A DNA stretch of 64,000 nt from Larix kaempferi (lineage: Eukaryota; Streptophyta; Pinopsida; Pinales; Pinaceae), in NCBI GenBank assembly GCA_027924585.1, contig BSBM01000370.1:31021501-31085500 (forward strand), written 5' to 3'. The translations under genes and the position numbers were made by a program. Positions 1-11,342 of this stretch are shown here, piece after piece (position 1 is the first letter of the stretch; each line of letters begins with the position of its first letter). The notes under the pieces were generated by a model. It was given only the letters and a program-made list of their open reading frames with translations. It did not search any database and was not told the origin of the DNA.

Positions 1-1565
1 CTAATTTAGCATAAGCTTCACAATCCCGCAGTCCTTGTTTGTGATTAAAAATAAAATGATCGTTATCTCCATTTTCCATGATTTCAGTTATGTGAACTTA
101 AATAAAAAATTTCAATTCCATCTTACTCATATAAACAACTATTAATTGTGTGTGCTTGAATCACAACTATTAATTGTACACTTTGATTCAAGTAAATATA
201 ATTAAATACTTGTAAAATTGGACATTATGTAATTTAACACAATTTAACTTAGCTAGGAGCACACCATGTACCAACACTTAACAAGGAGTAAGCAATGAAA
301 ATACTATGTGTTAAACATTTTTGCAATCAATTAAATATGAAGTAAGTTAACAAGAGTTTAAAATCAGATATTCATAATATAATTTCACGCCCATCATCTA
401 GATCAAATGGAACTAAATTCTATCTACACAAGTGATACTATTCATATGGAACTAAATTCTATCTATCAAATGGAACTAAAATCAGGTTAGCAAAGTTCCA
501 AAATTTTCATGGATCATATTCATATGAATTGTTCACCCCACCACAAAGCCACTAATGGATCAACCCATTTAATGGATTCAATTACGATAATTTATCTAAA
601 TAATTAAGAAAATATAAAACTTAGCCATTTTTATAGATAGTTAATTATTCAAGCAAAAAATGAATAAGATCTCATCTCCACATTGGGCACTACCCCCAGA
701 AGAATAAAAATAATAGTAGGATTTAACCGAGGCAATAAATTTTTCGTACTACATACAAGATCAAGAATAATAATTTCCCTTTTATATAAATAATAATTTA
801 ATTCATCATACAATTAGTATTCTATAATTGTCTATTAATAATACATTAGAGAAACATGAAATGGATTCATCACAATCCAAATCTTTTCATGAAATAACAC
901 ATTAAAGACCACACATATTACCCTAAAATCCTTCAAATTCAATCAAGGTCAAATGGTTTCAACTATACAATCACATATCAAAATTGATAAGGATTCCAAC
1001 TTAGGATTTCTATCACATACTTAAATACCATCTCCCCCAATATAATGGACTCAATTAGCTTAATCTAATAGAGGTAATAATAGACAATCAACTTGTCATA
1101 GAGAATTCTCCATCATTTTCAAACATTTCTTAAAAAAAATTATCCTCAATCAATAAGTCGTACACCACGTGTCCATATTTCAACATGACATAACATAATT
1201 ACTCAATCATGTCCAAGAATCTTTAAGCAATCATTCTTAACAATTAACAATGTTTTTACGAGCATCGTCAAAATCCTTTACAACAGTGGATGGTTGAGCC
1301 ACTTCTAATTGTGGCTGACTAGTCTTTAGGCTAAAATGATGCCATGGATCTCTTATAGTTCTCTTAACCATGATCAATTATTTGCTGATATAGTTAAAAA
1401 CATCGCAATGGAATGTCGTCCTCAATTATTCGTTCATGGTCATATTTGGACATTTTCCATTTTCTAGTTTTTTTTTTCTTTTTTCGATGAAATAGGTACT
1501 AATTTTATTCGATATGCACATACTAAATGACTATATTGACAACATATAACATCAGGTTCATAATA
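1..1565. other. AT-rich stretch, no gene seen
   Basis: I see no coding frame of useful length, no LTR ends and no clear repeat here. The sequence is AT-rich with short A and T runs. It lies downstream of the minus-strand pseudogene that begins at 4590 and may hold its 3' flank. Confidence 0.5.
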
Positions 1566-1762
1566 TTAAATGTAGACATTATTTTCAGTCATATGGGTTT
1601 GTTGAAAAAAATAACCTTTTAAAATGATGGATCCTCTCTCATATGTAAATTCTTTGTCATCATAGTCCTCCAATAACTTCATCATTCCTTTAGTGCATAG
1701 CATCAAATAATATTTCACCTTTTCTTTGTTGTCTAAAGGTGCAATCACATCGAAAATATCTC
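1566..1762 (-). pseudogene. Exon 4, C-terminal exon
   Basis: A TTTGCACAG acceptor precedes GDIFDVIAPLDNKEKVKYY and the frame runs to a TAG/TAA-type stop at 1566. The glycine codon is split between exons 3 and 4 in matching phase. Confidence 0.6.
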
Positions 1763-1925
1763 CTGTGCAAATTACAATTGACGTTAGGGTTTTTAAATCA
1801 ATTAAGTTGACTATACACATAAGGTGATAGACAACAATGAACAGTCAACAAAGAATTTGTAAGTTCTATATATATACATAATTTATATGAAATGAACAAT
1901 CATTGTTTTTAGTTTATTTCATTAC

Positions 1926-2266
1926 CTTCTCTAACAAGATTTGAAATTCTATTGCCTTCAGATGATATTGTTATTTCTTCTGATTCTAATTCTTCTATGA
2001 TTGCCAGTGGCATTTTTCCCTTTGGATTAATCTCTGTGTGTTTCTAATGTTTTACGTAGTTGTTCGTTATGTTTTCACAAAATTCTGTAGATTCAACATT
2101 TTCAGTGAAAATATGACAAAAGCATGATTGCTTTCTACTGTCAAATGCAAACATGTTTTGGAAGGATTATGTTTGAATAGAGTATAAATATCTAGTCCCA
2201 TGTATGGTGCCAGCCTCGTATGGGATTGATCTATCTATATCTTGGATTCCAATAAGCCAAAAGAAC
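1926..2266 (-). pseudogene. Exon 3 of the DDE-like pseudogene
   Basis: It starts after a TTTTGTAG acceptor and keeps the frame of exon 2 (RFFWLIGIQDIDRSIPYEAG). In-frame TAA at 2167-2169 and TAG at 2044-2046 break it. A donor GTAATG follows at 1925. The continuity of frame across the splice is the main support. Confidence 0.6.
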
Positions 2267-2395
2267 CTACAAAACATATGACAAATCACATGGGACAACT
2301 TTTAATGTTAGTGTACATATACTTAAATGATAGACTTGCAAATAATTTTTTTTTAAATTGACAATTAATATAAATTAAAAAAACCGTGTACATAC

Positions 2396-4193
2396 CTACA
2401 CACATCTTTTGATTTTTTATTATAATCATGGATTAGATGTAATTGACACCATTGGACAACTTCTGCAGCTGAATGAAATCGTGCGTAAGAATGGTTCATT
2501 TGCCATCTTCGAAGTGCTCTTTTTACACATGCTCTTGCACCATCATGTTCACCTTTTCCATGTCCAGATTTAAAGAAATTCCAACGATGTTTAATGTTCA
2601 ATGCTTTATAAAGTCGACATAACCAAAAAAATGATCGTGAAGATTTAAATTGTCCCACACATCCATCCGACCATATCCAATGTTCATTGAATTTAACTTC
2701 ACATCTTTTTAATGATTCATAGAAAATATTTTCAATGCAATGCTGAACAAAATGTGTAGCGTGTGTACGATCATCACTGATATAAAAATGATATTCTTTA
2801 ATCACATGTTGATTGTCACACGTGCTTTCAATGACATCAACATCGTGTTGAGAATGTATATATAAAACATGGACAAATATTGAAACTTGGTCAGAATGAT
2901 AGTATTCACTTTGTATCTCCTTTTCTGCAACAAATGTGTAGTTTTCTGCAAAATCAACCACATACAAAATTGTTCTGGGTGGAAAATTTTCATGAGACTG
3001 TTTGAATTGAAGGTCTTTCCATCGTTCTCTATGTGAATGCTTGGTGTATTTATAAATTTCACTTTCAAATTTATTCAAAAAATATGTCACACATATTTTA
3101 TCTTCTCGCAAATCAATTCATTTGGAATGTGCATCACTAGAATTTGTAGCATAATTGATGTATTCATATCTTCTCCAATCAACGGTTACATTTGACAGCG
3201 ACTGATCATTATCAATAGGATATTTATTGCGTAATAGAACTAGATTTCCACAATGATGACAATGTTTTCCATTGACACATTTCTTATTGTAAAATAGTTC
3301 ATCGTGATCTCTCTCACATAGAATTTGATATATGAATTCATGTATTGTGGGCGGAGGTGGTGAATTTTTCCACAAAATTTTACCAAATTCAAGAAAAGTG
3401 TTGTAATATAATTCAAATTGCACATGATAACGACAACATGTATCACGTATAGTAGTAGGTCTAACATACCATGGTTTTTGATGTGCAAATGTAGTGATTG
3501 ACATATTAATTCCATGATGATCCTCCTCGAATTTATTGAACAATTGTACTTGTGTCATTTCCATTATATGTTTTGCATGGATTTCGTATTCATTTCGTGA
3601 TACTCTTTGTCGTATCACATCCCTTGAATTTGGTGAAACTCAAGCATGTGCCAACCAATATTTATGTACAATATATTTAAAACCTTCTCTCATTCTATCT
3701 TTGTAAGGTTGTCTACAAATAATTTCCCAACAAGCAAGTTCATCATTTTCATCTCTTTGCATTCTGAATTTGTTATGTTTGTATAATGTCTTTCTTGAGG
3801 TTCCTATTGTTTTTGCTAGTTGTGTTGTCAAACGATTTTGTCTAGTACTAGTTGAAATAATTGTTGTCTGAATTGCTCTACGTGCAACTTTGGTATCTTT
3901 CTTCCTGTATTTTTCAAAAAAAATTATTGCATCACTTATATTTTCTATCACATTATGTTTCAATTTTGACTCTTTTGTCGCCTTATGAATACCCAATAAT
4001 GACGTAGCACCTTTTAACTTCTTGGACACTAATAAACATCTCAAAATTTGCACTTGTTCTGCTATTGAATATTCTTTGAGAATATCATCATAAATTTTCA
4101 TAGCACAATATCGTGCAACATGTGTGGCTATTTTTTCTCCATATTTGTTGCAATCAATGTCTTCTAACATTTCATCATCAATGGTGAAAGCAC
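2396..4193 (-). pseudogene. Exon 2, putative catalytic exon
   Basis: This is one frame of about 600 codons interrupted only by TGA at 3640 and TGA at 3118. Order: a helical N-terminal part (MLEDIDCNKYGEKI onward, near 4170), VSPNSRD, a central part rich in Cys and His (RDTCCRYH near 3440; CHHCG near 3250) that may bind zinc, then the putative DDE core between 2960 and 2540. It ends at a consensus AG|GTATGT donor at 2396/2395. Confidence 0.7.
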
Positions 4194-4284
4194 CTATACA
4201 TTAAGTTAAATTTAATTTAACATATATCCAAAAATACAATTCATTATAAAAAATGAATTTGGAAAATACATGATATATACATAC

Positions 4285-4590
4285 GAGGTCCAATTTCTTG
4301 TTCTTGAACTTGATCTTCAGTATTGACTTCATCAACATTAGCATGTAAATCCCTATTTACATCTTCAACAATGGTCTCTTCAGCTTCAATTTGTTCTTCT
4401 TGTACTCTATTTTCAATATCCATTTCATCAACGTTATCATATAAATCTGTATTTATATCTTCAATAATTATCTTTTCTGTTTTTGCAACCCTTGCTTTTT
4501 GGCTTGATATCTAAGTCTTTCTCTTTCCCTATGAGCATCATCATCACGTTTACGATCACTTTTGATTTGGCGGTTTGTCTTATCGCCCAT
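4285..4590 (-). pseudogene. Exon 1 of the DDE-like pseudogene
   Basis: The ATG at 4588-4590 opens a lysine/arginine-rich start (MGDKTNRQIKSD) that hits a stop after about 40 codons. Restoring the one-base slip in the A-run at 4496-4500 moves into a long acidic frame that ends at GPR, immediately before a GTATGT donor at 4284. Intron 1 is 4194-4284 and ends TATAG. The split arginine codon is completed by exon 2. Confidence 0.6.
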
Positions 4591-6157
4591 GATTGTGTAA
4601 TCTGTAGAGGTTAAATTAAAGAATCATCACTTTATAGTAAAAAAATAAAAATTTAAGATTTAAAAACAGTTACAAATTTTTTTTTTATTCTTTCAACCAT
4701 TTATGAAAACATGAACTGAAATTTACTTCACCTTATAAAAATCTTGTAAGATCCCTTTGAAGAAAAACTCCTTGGAAAGAAATTTCCTTTGAAAAAAACC
4801 CTTGAAAAGAAATAAGAAATCTCCTTGGAAAGAAATAAAAAACTGCTTGGAAATAAATCTCTTTTGAAGAAAAACTCTTTGGAAAGAAATAAGAACTCCT
4901 TGGAAATAAATCTCCTTTGAAAAAACCCTTTCAAAAATATTTTATACAGACCTCTACGAAAAAAAAGATGTGAAATAATGACTCATTTAGTTTTATTTAT
5001 ACAATTATAAATAATTTAATTTCTTCTTCTTCTTTTTTCGGTCAACGAAATATTTTTTACGTATTGTTTTTCGTCCGAACAAATGTTGTTAATTTTAACG
5101 GTTTGCTAACGGAAAATAGTTATTCGGACGAATAATTATTAGGCTGAAGAATATCTGAGACTTGAAAACTTCACTGTTTTTAGGCTTCTCTATTTTCAGA
5201 AGGGAAAAACCATCTGTTACAGTGCAAATCGACTGTCAGACTTGATACCATTAGTTTAGTCATTAAATCTACTCTCTACTGGTATAGATTTTGTTGTGTT
5301 TAGGTGAGATATGATAATTGTAATTATTTTTATGTTAACATGTGTCCATTTTGGTTTCATCGCTTTCAAAATGAGGTGAAATGAACAATCCATAAATTTA
5401 AAAATACACCATAACAAAAAATTGAAAAAAAATTGGTGCAGTTAATTGGAGTGTCTACTTCAAAAGGGTATTCTTAGATGTTTTAGTTTTAGTGTAAATT
5501 GAGATAAATGTCTCTTAAAAAAAAACATGTTGAAAATTGACAAGCTTTCCCCATTGATCGAATTCAAAAGAATATAATAATTAGTATATAGATCCATTGG
5601 TTACAAAATCATAGTCATGCAGTAGTACATTTTGTGTAGATTATCGTAGCATATTTTGTTTTTACAAAACGCAAGTTTAACAATGATTTCAAGCCCATCA
5701 AAAAACATGACTATTTTTTAGTCCCTTCATTTTATAAGAACATAGTGTCAAACATTTTCCAAATTGACATATCAAATCTCAATAAAAAATTTAAAAAAAT
5801 AATGAATAGAAAGCTAACATAATTCTCTAAAAGTTTTCTTTTTACTGAAAAGTGAAATTCTAAACAAAAATATCACTTTTGTTCACCCAAAGTTGAAAAA
5901 CATGAAAAAATCAGATTTATTTTTTCATAAGACCCCCCAAAATAGACATCCATCTTCATGGATTCACCCAAAACTTTGATACCACTTGTAGTGAAACATA
6001 GTAGATGAAGAAGATAAAACCCTTAAAATTTAAAATAAGAAATACATCCACACAAATAATCAACACCAAGAATCTATAGAAAACCCGAAAGGTATGGTAA
6101 CACTATCAATTACTCCTTATGAAAGGGTTCCCTCCTCAAGCCATGCCAATTTGAATA
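4591..6157. other. Non-coding spacer with degenerate repeat and orphan PBS-like site
   Basis: No gene is seen. About 4741-4940 is a degenerate tandem repeat built on the pattern ccttggaaagaaat with A-rich spacers. Near 5977-5988 the plus strand reads ctttgatacca, which on the minus strand is a TGGTATCAAAG primer-binding-site-like sequence followed by tgtagtg. It could be the edge of an older LTR element, but I found no partner LTR. Confidence 0.4.
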
Positions 6158-6761
6158 TGATCCGGATTTATGTGATAAACGAAATGAAAGAGCATATATA
6201 GAACCACATAAACAAATATATTGCAGGGAACATAGTGATATAGTAAACTCAAATTCTTTTAAGTGAATGAAATAGAACATACTGTAAAATAAAGTAGCTA
6301 GAATGGTTGTAGCTTTATCTCTAAGAAGAGATGTGGTGGTTATGCTCATTCGTGACTATTTGATTACAAAAGGAGGTTGAAGGGCCTTTTTGTCATAATC
6401 ATGAAGGAAAAAAACATAAACATCCAAAAACCTAACCCTAGGAGATGAACCGTAAAAAGGTTTGCAGGCCTCGAGGTGGTTAGTCGATGTGTCAACTTGC
6501 CAGGGGCATAAATTTTACATACAATCTCAGCTTATGGCGCTTGGTAGCTTGTTAAAAAGTTCTAGCCGAGAAGTGCACATATCTCTCGTCCAAACTACCT
6601 CTCTCTATGTATAAACTATAGCGTCACAAAAAAATGTTGTTTAGGGCCTCAAAATGGCCCCATAAGTTTTGGTCCGAAAAATGGTAAAAAAACTACCAAA
6701 CTGGAAAAACTATTTTGAGCTAGTGGCATAGGTGGGTGGCCACCAATATTCATCTGGATCA
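6158..6761 (-). repeat. 3' LTR of the gypsy element
   Basis: It begins TGATCCGG and ends CTGGATCA in plus orientation, and it matches 19026-19627 throughout with scattered substitutions. It adjoins the C14 tract that is the polypurine tract on the minus strand. Confidence 0.85.
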
Positions 6762-6778
6762 ATCCCCCCCCCCCCCCT
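6762..6778 (-). other. Gypsy polypurine tract
   Basis: A run of 14 C residues (6764-6777) reads as poly-G on the minus strand directly upstream of the 3' LTR, the place where plus-strand DNA synthesis is primed. A solo LTR has inserted at its outer end. Confidence 0.7.
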
Positions 6779-8214
6779 TGTAATACCCCCAATTTTGACT
6801 TGGAATTTATTTAATCAAAAGTATGTAAATGATGTAAATATGCTAGTATGGATTCCTAGTGTGGAGCTCAAGGCCAATGCCCAACTAGTGAATGGCTAGG
6901 CAAGTATGATGTGTATATTTTTATTTGGACCATAAGATTGGCTTATCATGCCAATTCGAAATGTATGTAAATATTATGTTGAAAATTAAGAAAATGGTCC
7001 AAGATGGATGTGTAATGAGCACTAGATGGGCTATGATTCCACCATAGGGGAAGAGGAAAGGGGGCCTATGGGGAGACCAAATCTTATGTTGTTGTGTGTC
7101 AACCTTAGAACTCATCCAAAATCTGCCATGTGCCTTAAATAATCCAATTACCTTCTCTTGACTATTAAATCCAATCATTGATTGAACATGTGAGGTTGGT
7201 GGCAAAAGTCACTTCATGTAGTTATTGAAGCATGGGAGTTGTGACAGGTATGTCAGTTGTCAGTAGTCATATTTCTTCTATGGTTAGAAGCTATGCCAGT
7301 TGTCTTTTCAACCTTATCTCATATCCATTGGAGTCAACACTCTTTTTATTATTCTCACTCTCTCATGCATGTTACTACACTATGTAGAGTTTTTCCATTG
7401 TTTTTCATGGCCATTACCAGATGGTGTTTAACCCATAAATTTGAATTTGAAGACAGAGATGCATTTTTGGAAGGGAAAATAGATGGTTGTAGGTGAGCAT
7501 GGAGGTTGGGAAAGCTAGGAACCTTTACCCATTGAGTTCTACTACTCTTGGATGCTTGAGAAGCCATGAATTAATGTTGCAGGAGGTTCTCCGTTAGCAT
7601 ACAACAAGTTGGACTCTTACTGCACACACTGGTAAGCACTGTAAGGGTTGGATTTCTTGAGGGAATTGTGGATTAGTGAAGGGAAATGTCTTCCTTTTGT
7701 TGTGTGGGGCATTTGGAAGGAGTGCCATGGATTTGATGGCTTAGTGAGATCTCTATAGAGCTCAGCTAGAGATTTTGATGAAGCATAGAGTGTAGAGTGG
7801 GTCGTGGGCTAAGAGAGAGAAGCCTATAAGTGTTCCTTTCGCCATGGTGGCCTCATAGCCTAGCTTGGGGGTGGCCTCTTAGCAGAAAGAGTATATGTTC
7901 GACAGAGTGCCTATGGCTGGGTGGAAAATCACTCTTACACAGCGAGTTGCTTGGATCTTCTTTGTTTAAAGATAAGTATTCTTATGTATTTGATGTGCCA
8001 TGATTTTATTTGTATTCATGTGATCATTATGCCTATAAATTACTTGTTATGTTTGTGTAGATTGAGTTATTTCCACTGTGTATTTTCATTCTTCATTTGC
8101 ACACTTGCTTTTATTGTTATGAATTTGTAATTATGGCTATGGGGCGAAATTTAAAGGCCCTGATGTAGCTAATGTCCCCTCCTGCTGGTCGGATTGAGGG
8201 ATGGGGACCTTACA
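6779..8214 (+). mobile_element. Solo LTR inserted in the gypsy polypurine tract
   Basis: The 1436-bp block starts TGTAATACCC and ends CCTTACA and is flanked by perfect 5-bp copies of cccct (6774-6778 and 8215-8219). It resembles 45464-47137 along its length (shared start, a shared cctatggct.ggtgga block, shared end). No internal region or partner LTR is present, so it is a solo LTR, probably left by LTR-LTR recombination. Removing it restores a continuous polypurine tract. Open frames inside it on either strand look incidental. Confidence 0.8.
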
Positions 8215-8219
8215 CCCCT

Positions 8220-8590
8220 TAGGAATAAATGGTATCCATTGTGTTAAGTTCCTACATCATATGGGGAAACTTTTGGTGAATTTCACTCCTGGTGAGCCAC
8301 TTGCCTTGGTGGATAAATTACCCTACTTTGACAACCCAATAGAGCTAAACGTGTTGTTGGAGAGTGCCCTTCACTCACATATCCATGATACAATCAACTG
8401 TATCCTATTCCAAACAATCAAGATTGAGTTTTGATGGTGCCAACTGTTCTACCACCTTTGAGGTGTCCAACAACGATGGTAAATATGGGTGAAAGAGATC
8501 CACATTAAATATTGGGTGTAGGCCATGAAAGGGAGTAATACTTAATTTGAAGGCATTCTCACCGACTTCCTTGGTGATTGTGTACAACCC
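8220..8590 (-). pseudogene. Gypsy Pol C-terminus, chromodomain-like tail
   Basis: ITKEVGENAFKLSITPF and GLHPIFNVDLFHPYLP match the region after the integrase core. Downstream, after several stops, VVKVG then HQGKWLTRSEIHQKF resembles the degenerate chromodomain-like tail of plant gypsy integrases, thought to guide insertion into chromatin. Stops at about 8400-8440 and a frame change break it. Confidence 0.65.
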
Positions 8591-9590
8591 ATATCAAAGT
8601 GGATGAATCTTGTGATGAGGTACCATGAGCCGCTCTTTCTGCAAATGCAACCAAATCTTATCACCCACCTGAAATTTGTGTAGAACTTAATGTTGGTCAT
8701 GTCGTTGCTTGTACTTGCTATTGGCTTTCTCTAGAATGCCATGGACTTTCTTACAGATGTGTTGAATTCTTTCAACGGATCGAGTGGCCTTGGTGCGAGC
8801 ATGGGTAGGTTCATCTTGTGTTGAAGAAATGGGAAGAGCTACATCAATTGGGGCTTATGGTTGGAATCCCAAGCACACTTGAAAAGGGTTGTGTCCAATA
8901 GAGTTGTGAAGGGCTCTTTTGAATATATGGAAGAATCACATCCCATGTGCATAGATGTTTATAATTGTGCATCCTCAAATTATACACAATCATCTTATTG
9001 ACCACCTCTATTTGTCCATCAATTTGGGGGTGGAATGCAGTTGATCGGGTGATTTTGGTGTCCATTAATGACCATAGGCTAGACCAAAATGTGCTCAAGA
9101 ATATGATGTCCTAATAAAAAATGATAGTCTATGGTAGCTCGAAATGAACCCAAACATGTTTGAAGAAGAGCTTAGCAGTGGCTTCAGCGGTAATGCTCTT
9201 CTTGCAGGCTGTCAGAATGGCCATCTTAGAGAATTGATCCATGACCACAAACACATAGTCATTACCATGATTTGTTGAAGGTATTCCTAACATGTAGTCC
9301 GTGGATATGGACTCCCAAGGCCCATTGGGAGTATAAAAATGAGTGTACAACCCTTTCTTCTTAATGGAAGGTTTCACAATGGTGCAAATAGTGCATGATC
9401 TAATATACATCCCAACATCTTGTTAGAGCTTCGGCCAATAAAATTACTTCTGCAATACCACTACGGTATTTTCTATGCCAAAGTGCCTTTCCACCCAACT
9501 GTAATGTGCTTCCCAAATCAACTTTGTGCTTTTGCTTGAAGGAACACATAGATGGCCCATATTGCATAGCAATCCTTCATAGGGATGAAA
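8591..9590 (-). pseudogene. Gypsy integrase
   Basis: An HHCC-type zinc region can be read (HYSWVERHF near 9500; SCTICTIVK near 9390). The core follows with PWESISTDYMLGIPS (first catalytic Asp in STDY), VVMDQFSKMA, and then HPQIDGQIEVVNKM near 9030, where families usually have HPQTDGQTE. The frame breaks at about 9128 and 8844. Integrase joins element cDNA to host DNA; this copy cannot be made. Confidence 0.8.
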
Positions 9591-10140
9591 TTATCCCACT
9601 AGTGTGCCCGTACATAATGATTGATAGGTGGAAGAAAACTTGGGATCGTTGTCATATAAGTGAGACCACCCAGAGGTCTCATGGCTACAATAGTTGAGCA
9701 CCATAGTCAAATATGCCACTGGAGGTCGACTGAGGCAATCAACAATTCGATTGGTGATGCCCCTCTTATACTTTATAATCATGTGGAATTGTTACAACTA
9801 TGTGGACCACTTTTGGTGGTGATCATTCTGCAACGTCCCTTGTTTTTGCATGAACTACAAGGGCTTGTGATCAGTGTGTATGACCGTCTCTTTGCTACGA
9901 ATGTAATGCTTCTATTGGATGCAATCTTGGACAAAGGAATACATTTCCTTGTCATAGGTGGGGTATTTGTAGACTGCATCTGAGATTTTCTCATTGTGAT
10001 AGACCATTGGATGGCCATGTTGAGTGAGGATTGTTCCAATAGCATAGTCTGAAGCATTTGTATCACTTTCAAAGGGTTGTTGCAGATATGGTAAGGTAAG
10101 GATGGGTTCCAAACATAGGCTCTGCTTCATCTCCTCAAAT
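9591..10140 (-). pseudogene. Gypsy RNase H region
   Basis: LPYLQQPFESDTNASDYAIG near 10080 matches the start of gypsy RNase H, with the Asp of SDTNASDYA; PMVYHNEKISDAVYKYPTYD follows. Its end, KRGITNRIVDCLSRPP near 9770, is the usual link to integrase (canonical N..ADALSR). Frameshifts separate the pieces. Confidence 0.75.
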
Positions 10141-11086
10141 TTTTACTAGTGATACTTGGCCCAAACAAACTTGGCCTTAGATCCTCCTTTGGCCACCTAG
10201 CTAAGGGGCCAAGAAATATGGGAGAATCCCAACACAAATCCGTGATAGAAGTTGGCAAGGCCTAAGAAATTTCAAAGCTCTATGAGAGTCGTTGGGGTCG
10301 GGAAATTGTGAATGCATTGGATCTTATCCAAATCCACATGCACACCATGGTAATCTATGATGTATCCCAGATATTGAATTATCTCGATGCCAAATGAGAA
10401 CTTCTCTAGATTGACATATAACATGTGTTGTCTAGAGGTGTTGAGGACATATTGAATATACTGCAAATATTATGCCCACGTTCTATTATAGATGAGGATG
10501 CCATCTAGATATACAACTACAAAACAATTGGTTTTAATGGATGTAGAATGCCATCCATCATCCTCGTGAAATTTGTTGGAGCATTAGTCAAGCCGAAAGG
10601 CATGACCAACCACTCAAAAAGGCCCTCCTTAGGTTTGAAGGAGGTATTCCAAACATCCATTGACTCAATTGGTACTTGATGATAGATGGACCTTAGATCA
10701 ATATTACTAAAATACTTGGCACCCTTGAGTTGTTCAAGAAGTTCATTGATCCGGGGAATGGGATACTGATTTCAGACTGTGATTTTGTTTAGATCTATGT
10801 AATTACTACAGAGTCTCCAAGTCCCAGTCCCATATTTATTCTACACCAACACAATTGGGCTCCTGCAAGGTGAGGAGCTCGGTCGGATGTACCCCTTTTG
10901 GATTAATTCTTGAATATGTTACTTGATTTCTTCATTTTCCATGAGGGAATGCCTATATACTGGCCCATTAGGTAGATGCACCCCAGGTATCAAATCAATT
11001 GAGTGTTTGACCTGGAAATGTAATGACACCCTAACAAGTTTGGTGAAGATGTTTGTGTGTGCTTCCATGATATTGTCCACTGGCTT
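10141..11086 (-). pseudogene. Gypsy reverse transcriptase
   Basis: Readable blocks in order: ELIQKGYIRPSSSPC near 10890, SNIDLRSIYHQ near 10690, a FGLTNAPTNFTRMMD-type block near 10580, VVVYLDGILIYNRTW near 10510, then EKFSFGIEIIQYLGYIID near 10380. The catalytic YLDD box reads YLDG, so one metal-binding Asp is lost. Several stops and frameshifts are present. Confidence 0.78.
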
Positions 11087-11337
11087 CTATTGTATAGAGA
11101 GACCCCATTTGGAGGCGGTGGATATTGTTGTGATATTTTGTTCACCTTCAAAGCAAATCATGAAGAGGAAAAATTTCCCTATTTGGGATATTACCTTCCT
11201 ACGTTGCTTAGATGTGATGAGAGACACTTTAGTAGGAGGGACTTCCTCTAGTATCCTATAGAGTTTATTTCCCAAAGTAATAATAACACCACGAGGTCTA
11301 GATTCATACACAACATGCCACTTCTACGTATAGGGTT
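11087..11337 (-). pseudogene. Gypsy protease, downstream half
   Basis: YESRPRGVIITLGNKLYRI starts just inside the copia insertion point. Joined across that insertion to the upstream half at 17529 it restores the protease block ending DVLLG. The match at the junction is the best proof that 11343-17523 is an insertion. Confidence 0.7.
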
Positions 11338-11342
11338 GTCCT
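11338..11342. repeat. Left target duplication gtcct of copia element 1
   Basis: The 5-bp sequence gtcct precedes the LTR start and recurs at 17524-17528 just after the other LTR. Confidence 0.85.

Larger units (their letters stand above)
1566..4590 (-). pseudogene. Spliced DDE-transposase-like pseudogene, four exons
   Basis: Four minus-strand exons join in one frame: 4590-4285, 4193-2396, 2266-1926 and 1762-1566. All introns are GT...AG and the phases match. Exon 2 carries VSPNSRD near 3630, then an aspartate in VVDFAENY (2955), one in SDGCVGQFK (2667) and a glutamate in HGKGEHDG (2550). The last two are 39 residues apart, the spacing of a DDE transposase/integrase triad. From memory, VSPN..RD and SDG..QFK mark a widespread uncharacterised eukaryotic transposase-like family. 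Lesions are one frameshift in the A-run at 4496-4500 and in-frame stops at 3640-3642 (TGA), 3118-3120 (TGA), 2167-2169 (TAA) and 2044-2046 (TAG). Exon 1 is acidic and charged. No terminal inverted repeats were found, so it could be a mobile element or a domesticated derivative. The gene structure is well supported; the function is inferred. Confidence 0.72.

Noticed and set aside
4323-4514. 63-codon plus-strand Ser-rich frame
   Set aside because: It is antisense to exon 1 of the DDE-like pseudogene, which has splice and frame support.
6921-8434. Several 60-94 codon frames on both strands
   Set aside because: They overlap each other within the solo LTR or run antisense to the gypsy pol, with no motif support.
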